A stretch of 64,000 bases of DNA from positions 18,844 through 82,843 of the forward strand of contig JAIYDW010000094.1 of assembly GCA_027487315.1 (NCBI GenBank), read 5' to 3'. A program made the translations under genes and the position numbers. The number at the start of each line of letters is the position of its first letter. Positions within the stretch are counted from its first letter, which is position 1. A model generated the notes under the pieces. It had not been told where the DNA came from, ran no database searches, and saw only the letters and a list, made by a program, of their open reading frames with translations. Below, piece by piece: positions 54,200 to 63,257 of this stretch. The stretch is from Verrucomicrobiaceae bacterium (lineage in GTDB: Bacteria; Verrucomicrobiota; Verrucomicrobiia; Verrucomicrobiales; Verrucomicrobiaceae).

Positions 54200-54454
54200 G
54201 ATTCGAAAAATGGACAGGCAAAACTGTCAGTTTCAACGGGCACATACAAGATTCAGAACCTAGGCAGCGTAGTTTCGAAGTCCCAGATCTCGCAGGCTGC
54301 ATCTATCCCACAGGCCTCACATAAGTCTAACAGAATCAAAACAATAGCCTTGCAATCACCACAATCCTGACCGATCTTTAATTTGTCTTAGATAGCTCGT
54401 ATCTAGGAGAATTTTGTGTAGTCCTTTTTTCTTTCTCCCGCGATACATCTCCCG
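54200..54454. promoter_or_regulatory. Divergent promoter region before the export genes
   Basis: This 255-bp AT-richer gap separates the lipoprotein gene (minus) from the outer-membrane barrel gene (plus). It contains AAACTG-T-CAGTTT at about 54224-54236 and TAAGTCTAA at 54322-54330. The latter also occurs upstream of the genes at 6598 and 28022. No clear -35/-10 pair can be chosen by eye. Confidence 0.4.
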
Positions 54455-56203
54455 ATGGCCAGCGTCTCCAAAAAGTCACTTTTCCTCACCCTTTGCTCCA
54501 TCAGCATCGGCGTGACGCTGGCTCAGGTCGCCGAGGAAATCCCCCCTGCCTCAACATGGCAGGACACCCGGGTTGATACGCAGGCCAAAGCCCCCGCCAT
54601 CACCCCTGGAACCGACGCCACCGGACCCTCCGGCTTCTACCCCACCTCGTCCGACCTCGCTCTCCTCGGCGATTACGACTACCGCCGCTCCAGCCAACTC
54701 ACCCAACACGCCGCCGACAATCGCAGTCTCGACGCCATGGGCATCTTCCCCTACGACTCCGGCGAACAAGACTTCTACCGCCGCAACCAGGACATCCTCC
54801 AGCCTCTCGACCGTTTCCTGGGCTGGTTCACTCCCCACCAAACCATCAGCACCGAGTTCGGCGGCATCGGTCGGGGCAGCATCCTCACCGACAGCAACTT
54901 CCCCGTCTTCACCCGCTCCCTGACAGCCGAACAAAGCCACCTCAAAATCGGCCCCCTCGCCTTCGACCTCCTCTGGATCGGCGCTGGCGCCATCTGGAGC
55001 GACTACAGCGGCTCCCAAATCTTCGCCGACGGCAACGAAGACGGCTGGCTCCCCTACATCGACTTGGCCGCTCGCGGCTATTTCCAAATGACCGAAAGCC
55101 TCAGCTTCAGCTGGCTCGCCAACCTCATCTACCTCCCTGCCGAAAACGAACTCGCCCTCCGCAACGGCTACAGCAGCTTCCCCTCCATCTCCACCGAGTT
55201 CCTCTACCAGTTCCGCGCCGGTCGCTGGGACGTGTTGCTCAGCGACCGCTTCTACGCCCGCCCAGGCATCGACATCTTCTCAGACTTTGACCAGCAAGGC
55301 ATCGACCAGGCCGGTCGTTATCAGTTCGGCTACTACGATCGCCAAGGCCGCATTGGCTTCTTCGAAAGCGAATTCGCTTGGTTCGTCAACCAAGCCTCCG
55401 CCCAGGCCACTCGCATGTTCTTCGACAGCGACTGGCGCTTTCTCACCGAATACACCCACTGGGACATGTGGAGAAGTTTCGACTTCGACGACCACACCCC
55501 CAGAGACACCCTGTCCGCCCAACTGGGCTACGAAGGCAATGACATCCCCTTCGCTCCCATGGTCCGTTATCAAGGCTCGTCCTATGACGGCTATCAAAGC
55601 TTCGTTCACCAACTCTACCTCCAACTCGCCGGCCGCATCACCGAAAACGTCCGACTCGAAGCCCTCGGCGGCTATTACTGGACCAACGACTTCAGCCCCG
55701 AACGCGAAGGCCTGATATGGCGTGCTGGCCTCATCCACGACTTCTCCAAACGCGGCCAGCACGGCATCGTCGGCGGCCAAATGATCGTCGAAGACCCCTT
55801 CTCTCCTGAAACCATCCTCACCCAGTACGTTCGTTACTTCATGAACTACCAAATCAGCCAACGCCTGCAATCCAGCGCCTACATCCAGTATGGCGACAGC
55901 GAGCGCTTGGTCTCCGCCTCCGGCGACCCCGTTTCCAGCAGCACCTTCAACACCTACATCTCCGGTGCCACCCTGTCCTATCGTCCCCTCGACTTCACTC
56001 AAATCGTCGGCCGCGTTGCCTACCAGTCCGGCGATGGCGATTTCGGAGTCAACGAAACCGAGCGCTGGCTCTACCGCATCCAAGTCATGCAACGTTTGGC
56101 TTCCCGCGTCGTTCTCGAATCCTTCTATCAGTTCGACGACTTTACCGGCGGCGCCAACTATCAAGAACATGCCGTCGGCGCCTCCCTGCGTTGCTTCTTC
56201 TGA
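54455..56203 (+). CDS. Predicted outer-membrane beta-barrel, polysaccharide export context
   Basis: The 582-residue product has a signal sequence (SLFLTLCSISIGVTLAQ). From about residue 115 it shows alternating amphipathic strands rich in Tyr, Phe and Trp. It ends in ...ASLRCFF, the terminal aromatic expected of an outer-membrane barrel. Examples are FDLLWIGAGAIW, LSFSWLANLIYL and VRLEALGGYYWTND. No named family is recognised. It precedes a secreted protein, the OPX lipoprotein and the initiating transferase. In Myxococcus xanthus short OPX proteins work with separate barrel proteins such as WzpX; this gene could be the analogous exit pore. The number of strands was not determined. Confidence 0.7.
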   Translation: MASVSKKSLFLTLCSISIGVTLAQVAEEIPPASTWQDTRVDTQAKAPAITPGTDATGPSGFYPTSSDLALLGDYDYRRSSQLTQHAADNRSLDAMGIFPYDSGEQDFYRRNQDILQPLDRFLGWFTPHQTISTEFGGIGRGSILTDSNFPVFTRSLTAEQSHLKIGPLAFDLLWIGAGAIWSDYSGSQIFADGNEDGWLPYIDLAARGYFQMTESLSFSWLANLIYLPAENELALRNGYSSFPSISTEFLYQFRAGRWDVLLSDRFYARPGIDIFSDFDQQGIDQAGRYQFGYYDRQGRIGFFESEFAWFVNQASAQATRMFFDSDWRFLTEYTHWDMWRSFDFDDHTPRDTLSAQLGYEGNDIPFAPMVRYQGSSYDGYQSFVHQLYLQLAGRITENVRLEALGGYYWTNDFSPEREGLIWRAGLIHDFSKRGQHGIVGGQMIVEDPFSPETILTQYVRYFMNYQISQRLQSSAYIQYGDSERLVSASGDPVSSSTFNTYISGATLSYRPLDFTQIVGRVAYQSGDGDFGVNETERWLYRIQVMQRLASRVVLESFYQFDDFTGGANYQEHAVGASLRCFF

Positions 56204-56253
56204 TCCCCTTCGCCTTTCGCCCCAGCCACCACACCCTCGCCCCCAGCAACATC

Positions 56254-57126
56254 ATGCCTAGTTCATCCATTCCGACATCTTCCGTCCGTCCCGGATCACT
56301 ACTCCTCCTCGCCTGCTTGAGCCTTTCCACCTTCTCCGCCCAAGCCCAAAAAGGCAGCAAGGACCCCCTCCCCGTCGTCCCCGTTGAGCAAAAAGAAACT
56401 CAGATGGACCTGCCCAACAGCTTCCACAAATACTACGGCCAACGCATCAATGGCTGGCGTGACACCGAACGCTCCATCGCCAAAGTCGACCTCGATTCCG
56501 ACCTCAACTACGACGGCGTCATCAGCAATAACGATCCCCAAGACGGCGGCGCCTTCGAAGGCACCCCTCCAGGACTCCAAGTCGGCGTCAGCGAAATGTC
56601 CCGCATCATCCTCCGCGTCATCCCTTATCGCGTGGACTTCGACGGCGAAGTCGTCGTCTCCCTCGAACTCTCAGGCATCAACCGCTCCGTCTCCTCCGGT
56701 GAATTCGACTCCTTCGAAGACGAAATCAATCAGACCGGCCGCATCCGCGTCTGGAACGGACCCGAACGCAAAGTCCTCCTCCTCGACTCCGCCGACCCCA
56801 ACAAACGCTATGTCGAATTCGGCACTCAATACCGCGAGTACCCCTACAACCTCCCCACCGTGATTCCCCGGTCCGTCTACGTCGAAGGCATCAAACCCTC
56901 CGAAGCCTACCAGGGCGATTTGCGCCTCCTGCTCACCTGCTCCCACCGTGCCCCAGGCACCACGCCCGAGACCTTCGCCCAAAGCCGCACCAAACTCATC
57001 AAAAGCTTCCGCACCACCTTCGATCACCTCCTCCTCACCGTCCGTCCAGAACCCCTAACCAAGGAGTTCACCAACAACAATGCCGAGGGCAATTGGATCA
57101 TGGTCAAACCCATCTCCTCCAAATAG
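56254..57126 (+). CDS. Secreted protein with EF-hand-like loop, unknown function
   Basis: ATG 56254 gives a signal peptide (SLLLLACLSLSTFSAQA) and is preferred to in-frame ATG 56191, which lies inside the barrel gene. The 290-residue product has a calcium-loop-like segment near residue 80 (DLDSDLNYDGVISNND) matching DxDxDGxI spacing. A beta-rich body follows (RIILRVIPYRVDFDGEVVVS; GRIRVWNGPERKVLLLDS). No family is recognised. It stands between the barrel gene (50 bp) and the OPX gene (114 bp), so a periplasmic or surface role in export is likely. Confidence 0.65.
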   Translation: MPSSSIPTSSVRPGSLLLLACLSLSTFSAQAQKGSKDPLPVVPVEQKETQMDLPNSFHKYYGQRINGWRDTERSIAKVDLDSDLNYDGVISNNDPQDGGAFEGTPPGLQVGVSEMSRIILRVIPYRVDFDGEVVVSLELSGINRSVSSGEFDSFEDEINQTGRIRVWNGPERKVLLLDSADPNKRYVEFGTQYREYPYNLPTVIPRSVYVEGIKPSEAYQGDLRLLLTCSHRAPGTTPETFAQSRTKLIKSFRTTFDHLLLTVRPEPLTKEFTNNNAEGNWIMVKPISSK

Positions 57127-57240
57127 CCCCCGCGCCTCCCTTTCCCCATCCTCCCTTTTCCTCTCGCCCATTGGTTTCTCTTTCCTCCTCCCATGCGCTG
57201 AGTTAACTGCATGCCATTCGTTCATCGAATCCCAAGAACC

Positions 57241-57915
57241 ATGCGCCCCCATCAGCTCCTCCGCCTCGCCCTCGCCAGCCTCTCGCTCTCCCTGATCAGT
57301 TGCCAATCGCCTCAAACCGATTCCGCACTCCCCGCACCCCGCCTGCCCAATCAGGCGCTCCCCACCACCAGCACCCAGAACTTCCAGGTCGGTGATCAAC
57401 TGGAGCTCATCGTCGAAGAAGACCCCACCTTCAACGCCAACTACGAAGTCCGCGACGGTGGCTACATCCTCATCCCAAAAGTCGGCCGCGTCCCCATCCT
57501 CGGTCTCACCCGCGAAGCCGCCGAAAACCAGGTCAAACAAGCCCTCCAAAAGCAACAACTCACCAAGGCCACCGTCTTCGTCGAACGTCGCGCCAAAAAC
57601 TCAGCCCAGCAGGCCGGTCAAAACGCCGCTCGCATCTCCGTCTTCATCACCGGCTCCGTCATCCGCCCCGGTCAACACTACGTCCCCCTCCCCACCGACG
57701 GCAGACCTCCCGGCCTCTACGAAACCATTCTCGTCACCGGCGGCATGGCCAAATTCGCAGATGACGCCAAAGCCAAACTCATGCGCGCAGACAGCCAGGG
57801 CGTCCGCCGCACCATGGTCGTCAATCTCAAAAGCATTCAGTCAGGCTTGACTCCGGATGTCCCCATCGGTGACGGCGACATCATCAATGTTCCCGAAAAA
57901 GTCTTCGGCTTCTGA
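57241..57915 (+). CDS. OPX polysaccharide export lipoprotein (short Wza-like)
   Basis: ATG 57241 gives a signal peptide with lipobox LISC at about 18-21; the frame is open from 57211. The 224-residue product has a Poly_export domain at about 45-115 (FQVGDQLELIVEEDPTFNAN; GYILIPKVGRVPILGLT) and one SLBB-like domain (ISVFITGSVIRPGQHYVPL; VPIGDGDIINVPEKV). It ends right after the SLBB domain. E. coli Wza is about 380 residues and has further domains, including the C-terminal helix that crosses the outer membrane. That part is missing here, consistent with a separate outer-membrane pore, for which the 54455 barrel is the candidate. Confidence 0.9.
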   Translation: MRPHQLLRLALASLSLSLISCQSPQTDSALPAPRLPNQALPTTSTQNFQVGDQLELIVEEDPTFNANYEVRDGGYILIPKVGRVPILGLTREAAENQVKQALQKQQLTKATVFVERRAKNSAQQAGQNAARISVFITGSVIRPGQHYVPLPTDGRPPGLYETILVTGGMAKFADDAKAKLMRADSQGVRRTMVVNLKSIQSGLTPDVPIGDGDIINVPEKVFGF

Positions 57916-57984
57916 TCCCCACAGGCTCCCGCCTGGCCCCATTCAAGCTTCCCTCAAATCGACAGCCCCCCAGACGCTTCCTCG

Positions 57985-59466
57985 ATGCTCTACTCCCCTG
58001 TCTCACGCAGCCTCCTCATCACCGCTTTCCACTTCCTCGTGGACGCGGGTGTGGTGCTGCTCGGCATGGCCATCGGAACCTTCTGGCGCTTCGAACAGTG
58101 GACCACGCCCCAATTCCTCCGCTATCTCCCTGCGGTCCTGATCGCTTCCCTCATCCTCCCCAGTGTCATCTACACCGGCGGCATGTATTCTCCCTCGCAC
58201 GCCCGCATTGACTCCTGGTCCCGCACCCGCTGGACCCTCTTTGGCCTCTCAGCCGCTCTCATCGTCCTCCTCGGCATGGGTTCCATCGATCTCAATGCGC
58301 GCGTCGGTCGCGGCGTCTTGCTCGCCGGATTCCCCCTCGTCACCCTCCTCTGTGTCATTCACCAAATCCTCCTGCACCGCGGCCAAAAACAAGTCGTGCT
58401 GCGCGCCGTTTGTCTGGTCTCAGAACCCGACGACGAACTCGCCGCCGCCATCCTCTCAAAAAACAGCGCCAACACTTCCATCCTCGGCGTCCTTCCCGTC
58501 GGCGGTTACGTCCCAGTCGGAAAACTCCCTCACCTCGGTGACAGCTCCCCACTGCTGGAAACCACCCTGCCAGCAAACACCACCATGGTCATGGTCAGAG
58601 AAAGCCACCTGATGATGCCCGACCTCACCCCCGCCCTCCGTCGCTGGCGCTACCAGGGCATCGACATCGTCTCTCTCACCGACATCTGTGAAATGGTCTT
58701 CCACGCCGTCCCGCTCCAGCTCGTCACCGAAAACTGGTTGTTCCGCGCGTCCAGTCAGTCCGGCCTTCTCTACATCAAAAAACTCAAGCGCCTCTTCGAT
58801 ATCTGCGTTTCCCTCCTCTGCCTTCTCACCCTCTGGCCCGCCCTGCTGCTCGGTATCATCGCCGTGCGCCTTGGCTCCTCAGGCCCCATCTTCTTCCGCC
58901 AAACCCGCCTCGGACGCATGGGCAAACCCTTCGTCATTCTCAAACTCCGCACCATGCACATGGATGCTGAAAAAGACGGCCCCCAATGGTCCGGCTCCCA
59001 GGACAATCGCATCTTCTACCTCGGCACGTGGCTGCGCCGCTTTCGCATCGACGAAATCCCTCAGTTGCTCAACATCCTCCGCGGTGAAATGTCCTTCGTC
59101 GGCCCCAGACCCGAACGCCCCGAATTCATCGACGACCTCGAACTCCGCATCCCCTTCTACCGCGAACGCCTTCTCGTCCAGCCCGGCTTGACCGGTTGGG
59201 CTCAAGTTCGATACCCCTACGGCGCCTCCATGGAGGACGCCTGGCGCAAACACGAACTCGACCTCTACTACATCAAGCACATGAGTCTGCTTCTGGACTT
59301 CTTCATCCTCCTCGAAACCATCCGCACCGTCCTCACCGGCGGCGTCCGCCCAAAAGACGCCCACACCCTCGCCATGCACCAATGGCGCGCCCTCGATGGA
59401 ACCTTCGAGCACCCTTCAAAAGAATCCTCTCCCTCCCTCCTCGATTCCACCCTGCTCGCCTCTTGA
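57985..59466 (+). CDS. Polyprenyl glycosylphosphotransferase (WbaP/WcaJ-like)
   Basis: The 493-residue protein has about four or five N-terminal membrane helices (from about 8), a middle domain, and the catalytic bacterial-sugar-transferase domain at about 265-470. Visible are KRLFDICVSLLCLLTLWPAL, SSGPIFFRQTRLGRMGKPF, FVILKLRTMHMDAE, RRFRIDEIPQLLNILRGEMS, FVGPRPERP and QPGLTGWAQV. It starts the repeat unit by moving a hexose-1-phosphate to undecaprenyl phosphate. It follows the OPX gene by 69 bp, so initiation and export genes are probably cotranscribed. Confidence 0.93.
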   Translation: MLYSPVSRSLLITAFHFLVDAGVVLLGMAIGTFWRFEQWTTPQFLRYLPAVLIASLILPSVIYTGGMYSPSHARIDSWSRTRWTLFGLSAALIVLLGMGSIDLNARVGRGVLLAGFPLVTLLCVIHQILLHRGQKQVVLRAVCLVSEPDDELAAAILSKNSANTSILGVLPVGGYVPVGKLPHLGDSSPLLETTLPANTTMVMVRESHLMMPDLTPALRRWRYQGIDIVSLTDICEMVFHAVPLQLVTENWLFRASSQSGLLYIKKLKRLFDICVSLLCLLTLWPALLLGIIAVRLGSSGPIFFRQTRLGRMGKPFVILKLRTMHMDAEKDGPQWSGSQDNRIFYLGTWLRRFRIDEIPQLLNILRGEMSFVGPRPERPEFIDDLELRIPFYRERLLVQPGLTGWAQVRYPYGASMEDAWRKHELDLYYIKHMSLLLDFFILLETIRTVLTGGVRPKDAHTLAMHQWRALDGTFEHPSKESSPSLLDSTLLAS

Positions 59467-59548
59467 ATGTCTGACTTCAGCCACGTCTCTTCCCTGAGAT
59501 CTTGATTCGGATTCGCCACCCCCTTCGCGCTCCGCACTCCCAAGTCTC

Positions 59549-60700
59549 ATGCCCCCCGCCGAACCACCCGCCCTCTCGTTCGTCTTTCCCTGCCTTAACG
59601 AAGAAGGCACCCTCGCCCAGTGCGTCACCGCCGTCAAAAAGGCGCTCGCCCCCAGCGGCATCAGCTATGAAATCATCGTCGCCGACAATGGCAGCACCGA
59701 CCGCTCCCGGGACATCGCCCTCGAACTCGGCTGCCGTCTCGTCCCCATCCCCGTTCGCGGCTACGGCGCCGCTCTCAAAGGAGGCATTGAGGCAGCCTCC
59801 GGCGCCTACATCCTGTTCGCTGACTCGGACAGCACCTATCTCTACGAGCACACCGCCTCCCTCTACCTCGAAGCCGTCAAGCACCAGGCCGGCATGGCCA
59901 TCGCCTCACGCACCACCGGCGTGATCGAACCCGGCGCCATGCCTCCCCTTCACCGCTACCTCGGCACTCCCATCCTCACCTGGCTCATCAATCGCCTCTT
60001 CAAAGGCCGACTCACCGACTGCAATTCCGGCTTCCGCTGCATCCGAAAAACCGACTACCTCACCTGGGACATCCGCTCAGACGGCATGGAGTTCGCCTCA
60101 GAACTCCTCATCAAAGCCCTCAAAGCCGGCACTCACACCGTCGAGATCGCCTCAGGCCTCCGCTGCGGCCCTCCAAACCGCGTTGCCCACCTCCGAACTT
60201 GGCGCGACGGCATGCGTCACCTCCTCTTCATCCTCTCCGAAAAACCCAGCCTCTTCGAAAAATCAGGACTCTTTCTCGCCCTCTCAGCCTCCCTCGTTCA
60301 ACTCATCGCCGTCATCACCGGCCCAATCGCCCTCGGCCCGTTCAACATCTTCGACATGCACAGCCAAACCTTGCTGCTGCTCATCGGCATTCTCGGCACC
60401 CAACTCTACATCTTCAGTTGCAGCCTCTTCCTCCGATCAATCGACCCTCCCCTCTCCCTGACACGCCGCCTCATCAACATGGACGAAGGCAGCCTGTTTT
60501 TCCTCCTGCTCACCGTGCTCACAGGTTGCCTCGCCCTCGGCGCCAGCCTGACCCTCGCCTGGGCACGATCCGGCTTCTCCGGCCTTCAACACGCCAACAA
60601 CCTCATCGCCGCCGTCCACTTCCTCGGCGTCGCCGCCACTGCCTCCTTCGGCCTCCTCTCCGTCCACACCCTCAAAAAAGCCCGTTCATCCCCCTCCTGA
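59549..60700 (+). CDS. DPM1/DPG-synthase-like family 2 glycosyltransferase with membrane tail
   Basis: The 383-residue product has a GT2 domain with LSFVFPCLNEEGTLAQCV, EIIVADNGSTDRSRDIA, VRGYGAALKGGIEAASGAYI, LFADSDSTY (DxD) and LTDCNSGFRCI. Four hydrophobic segments follow at about 245-375. Such enzymes commonly make polyprenyl-phosphate sugars, which the GT39-like enzyme at 13923 would need as donor. The VRGYGAA..G motif is typical of that group. It follows the initiating transferase by 82 bp. Confidence 0.87.
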   Translation: MPPAEPPALSFVFPCLNEEGTLAQCVTAVKKALAPSGISYEIIVADNGSTDRSRDIALELGCRLVPIPVRGYGAALKGGIEAASGAYILFADSDSTYLYEHTASLYLEAVKHQAGMAIASRTTGVIEPGAMPPLHRYLGTPILTWLINRLFKGRLTDCNSGFRCIRKTDYLTWDIRSDGMEFASELLIKALKAGTHTVEIASGLRCGPPNRVAHLRTWRDGMRHLLFILSEKPSLFEKSGLFLALSASLVQLIAVITGPIALGPFNIFDMHSQTLLLLIGILGTQLYIFSCSLFLRSIDPPLSLTRRLINMDEGSLFFLLLTVLTGCLALGASLTLAWARSGFSGLQHANNLIAAVHFLGVAATASFGLLSVHTLKKARSSPS

Positions 60701-60722
60701 GTCCCACTCTGACAAAGAATTC

Positions 60723-61559
60723 ATGGCGCAGGCAGCCGTTCCAGGCATACTGCCCGCAGCGTCCCTCATGGCCAAGCCCAAGCCCACCTTCCTCCTCTGC
60801 TTCGATTTCGATGGCACCCTCGTCCTGCCAGATGCCGACCCCATGTTCCACCCTGGCCTCGGCCAAATGATCAAGCAACTCCGCTCCCAGGGCGCCGCCT
60901 GGGTCGTCAACACCGGCCGCAGCCTCGGCCAAACCATCCAGGGCCTCGCACAATACGGCCTCTTCATGGAACCGGACTACCTCATCGTCCGCGAATGCGA
61001 CGTCTATCGCCCGGGCCTCTTCAGCCGCTGGACCCACTTCGGCCCCTGGAACAAACAAGCCCGCCGCGCCCACGAACGCTTCGTCAAAGATCACTCCCAC
61101 TTCTTCGACGCCACCCGCCGCTTCATCGAATCCAGCGGCCAAGCCGAACTTATCTCCGGTGACGACGGCGACCTCGGCATCGTCGCCGCCAGCAACGAAG
61201 AAATGGACCGCATCTGCCTCTGGATCGACGAACACCAACGCGTCAATCCTGACATCGGCTACCAGCGCAACACCATCTACCTCCGCTTCTCCCACGCCCG
61301 CTACAGCAAAGGCACCGCCCTCGGCGAACTCTGCCGCCTCTTAAATCTCCGCGCCGAGCACGTCTTCGCCGCCGGCGACAACTTCAACGACCTCTCCATG
61401 CTGCACCCCGCCTTCGCCGGCAAAATCGCCTGCCCCAGCAACGCTCTCGACCCCATCAAACAAAACGTCCAAAGCCACGGCGGCTTCGTCGCTTCACGCC
61501 CCGCCAGCGAAGGCATGATGGAAGCCCTCGCCCACTTCTTCAGCGACCCCAGACCCTAG
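60723..61559 (+). CDS. HAD-superfamily hydrolase, sucrose-phosphate-phosphatase-like
   Basis: The product has 278 residues from ATG 60723, or 263 from ATG 60768; the shorter form starts near the conserved region. HAD motif I is LCFDFDGTLVLP, and motif IV is AAGDNFNDLSML near the C-terminus with the usual spacing. Layout and length resemble Cof/sucrose-phosphate-phosphatase members with a C2 cap. The substrate is probably a sugar phosphate. It lies 22 bp after the GT2 and 12 bp before coaX. Confidence 0.82.
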   Translation: MAQAAVPGILPAASLMAKPKPTFLLCFDFDGTLVLPDADPMFHPGLGQMIKQLRSQGAAWVVNTGRSLGQTIQGLAQYGLFMEPDYLIVRECDVYRPGLFSRWTHFGPWNKQARRAHERFVKDHSHFFDATRRFIESSGQAELISGDDGDLGIVAASNEEMDRICLWIDEHQRVNPDIGYQRNTIYLRFSHARYSKGTALGELCRLLNLRAEHVFAAGDNFNDLSMLHPAFAGKIACPSNALDPIKQNVQSHGGFVASRPASEGMMEALAHFFSDPRP

Positions 61560-61571
61560 CACGCTCGCCCC

Positions 61572-62315
61572 ATGCGCCAGCTCCTCATCGACATCGGCAA
61601 CGGCCGCACCAAACTCGGCCTCGCAGTCAACGGTCACATCACCGACCACCAAGACTGCGCCACCTCAGACATCACTCCAGACACCGTCACCCAACTCATA
61701 GCGCCCTGGCACTTCGATCAATCCGTCCTCTGCTCCGTCGTCCCGAATGCCGTGCCCGCCTTCCGCTCCGTCCTTGGCACCCAGCTCATCGAACTCCGCC
61801 ATGACACCCCCATGGGCATCGGCGTTCGTTACCCCAAACCCGAATCCATCGGCCCCGACCGCCTCGCCAACGCCGTCGCCCTCGCCCACCTCCACGGCGC
61901 CCCGGGCATCGTCATCGACTTCGGCACCGCCGTCACCTTCGACATCCTCTCCGCCGACAAACACTACATCGGCGGCGTCATCGCCCCCGGCCTCCGCCTC
62001 ATGACCGACTACCTCCATGAGCGCACCGCCCTCCTTCCCCAGGTCACCCTCAGCGAGCCCACCCACGCCATCGGCCAATCCACCACCGAAGCCATCCTCT
62101 CCGGCGCCGCCATCGGTTATCGCGGCATGGTCCGCGGCATCCTCGAAGCCCTCCGTAGCGAACTCCCCCCCGGCCCTGTCCACATCGTCGCCACCGGTGG
62201 CGATGCCTCCTGGATCGTCTCCGGCCTTGACCAATCCATCATCGTCGACCCAGATTTGACCTTGCACGGTCTCCGTTTGGTAGGCAATCTCCATCCCCCT
62301 CATCACCATGGCTGA
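61572..62315 (+). CDS. coaX: Type III pantothenate kinase
   Basis: The 247-residue product begins with the phosphate-binding LLIDIGNGRTKLGL. It also has SIGPDRLANAVALAHLHG, the catalytic VIDFGTAVTFDIL, GGVIAPGLRLM and HIVATGGDASWIV, all CoaX landmarks. It phosphorylates pantothenate, the first step of coenzyme A synthesis. Its last 8 bases overlap the start of the ROK kinase gene, so the two are cotranslated. Confidence 0.93.
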   Translation: MRQLLIDIGNGRTKLGLAVNGHITDHQDCATSDITPDTVTQLIAPWHFDQSVLCSVVPNAVPAFRSVLGTQLIELRHDTPMGIGVRYPKPESIGPDRLANAVALAHLHGAPGIVIDFGTAVTFDILSADKHYIGGVIAPGLRLMTDYLHERTALLPQVTLSEPTHAIGQSTTEAILSGAAIGYRGMVRGILEALRSELPPGPVHIVATGGDASWIVSGLDQSIIVDPDLTLHGLRLVGNLHPPHHHG

Positions 62316-63252
62316 ACCCACCTTCTCTTCTGTCGGCATCGACTTCGGCGGCACCTCCGTCAAACTTGGCGTCTGCCGTGCCGGCGAACTCCTCTGCACC
62401 GACGAGCCCATCCCCACCGCCGACTTCCACGGCCCTCATGCCCTCATCAACGAAATGGCCGCCCGGGTCGCCAACCTCCGCGTCACCTTCCCCGACATCG
62501 CCGCCATCGGCGTCGGCGTTCCCGGCCTCGTCGATTTCGACCGCGGCTTCGTCCACGTGCTCACCAATGTCCCGGGTTGGACCCACGTCCCCTTAAAAAC
62601 CCTCCTCTCAGACAAATCCGGCCTCCCCGTCGTCGTCGAAAATGACGCCAATGCCATGGCCTGGGCCGAGTTCCGCTACGGCGCCGCACGCGGCCTTCGC
62701 AACGTCGTCGCCCTCACCCTCGGCACCGGCATCGGCGGCGGCCTCATCCTCAATGGCCAAATGTACCGTGGCAGCCAGGACTCCGCCGGTGAAATCGGCC
62801 AAATGAGCATCGACTTCGACGGCGTCCCCGGCCACTACGGCAACCTCGGCGCCCTCGAAAAATACACCGGCAATCTTCAAATCGCCCAACACGCCGTCGA
62901 AGCCTACGCCCAAATCGGCGTCCACAAAGAACTCGCCGACTGCACCCCTAAAGCCATCGCCGAAGCCGCCGCTGCTGGCGACGAAATCGCCCGCAGCGTC
63001 TGGGGAGAAATCGCCGACTGGCTCGGCACCGCCCTCTCCTCCATCGCCTGGCTCCTCAACCCCGACGCCTTCGTCATCGGCGGCGGCGTCGCCCAAGCTG
63101 GCGACCTCATCTTTGATCCCCTCAAACGCAAAGTCCAATCCATGGTCTCCACCGTCGTCTGGGAACACCTCCAAATCGTCCCCGCACGCTTCAGCAACGA
63201 AGCCGGCATCATCGGCAACGCCGCCCTCGCCGACGAACTCGTCACTGCCTGA
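62308..63252 (+). CDS. ROK-family sugar kinase lacking the zinc-site cysteines
   Basis: The 314-residue product has ATP-binding GIDFGGTSVKLG, IGVGVPGLVDFDRG, VENDANAMAWAEF with the catalytic Asp, LGTGIGGGLILNGQMYRG and GEIGQMSID. The ROK zinc motif, normally CxCGxxGCxE, reads GHYGNLGALEKY here: the three Cys are replaced while the surrounding residues remain. It probably phosphorylates glucose or another hexose. It overlaps coaX and ends 5 bp from the convergent DoxX gene. Confidence 0.88.
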   Translation: MAEPTFSSVGIDFGGTSVKLGVCRAGELLCTDEPIPTADFHGPHALINEMAARVANLRVTFPDIAAIGVGVPGLVDFDRGFVHVLTNVPGWTHVPLKTLLSDKSGLPVVVENDANAMAWAEFRYGAARGLRNVVALTLGTGIGGGLILNGQMYRGSQDSAGEIGQMSIDFDGVPGHYGNLGALEKYTGNLQIAQHAVEAYAQIGVHKELADCTPKAIAEAAAAGDEIARSVWGEIADWLGTALSSIAWLLNPDAFVIGGGVAQAGDLIFDPLKRKVQSMVSTVVWEHLQIVPARFSNEAGIIGNAALADELVTA

Positions 63253-63257
63253 TTGCT

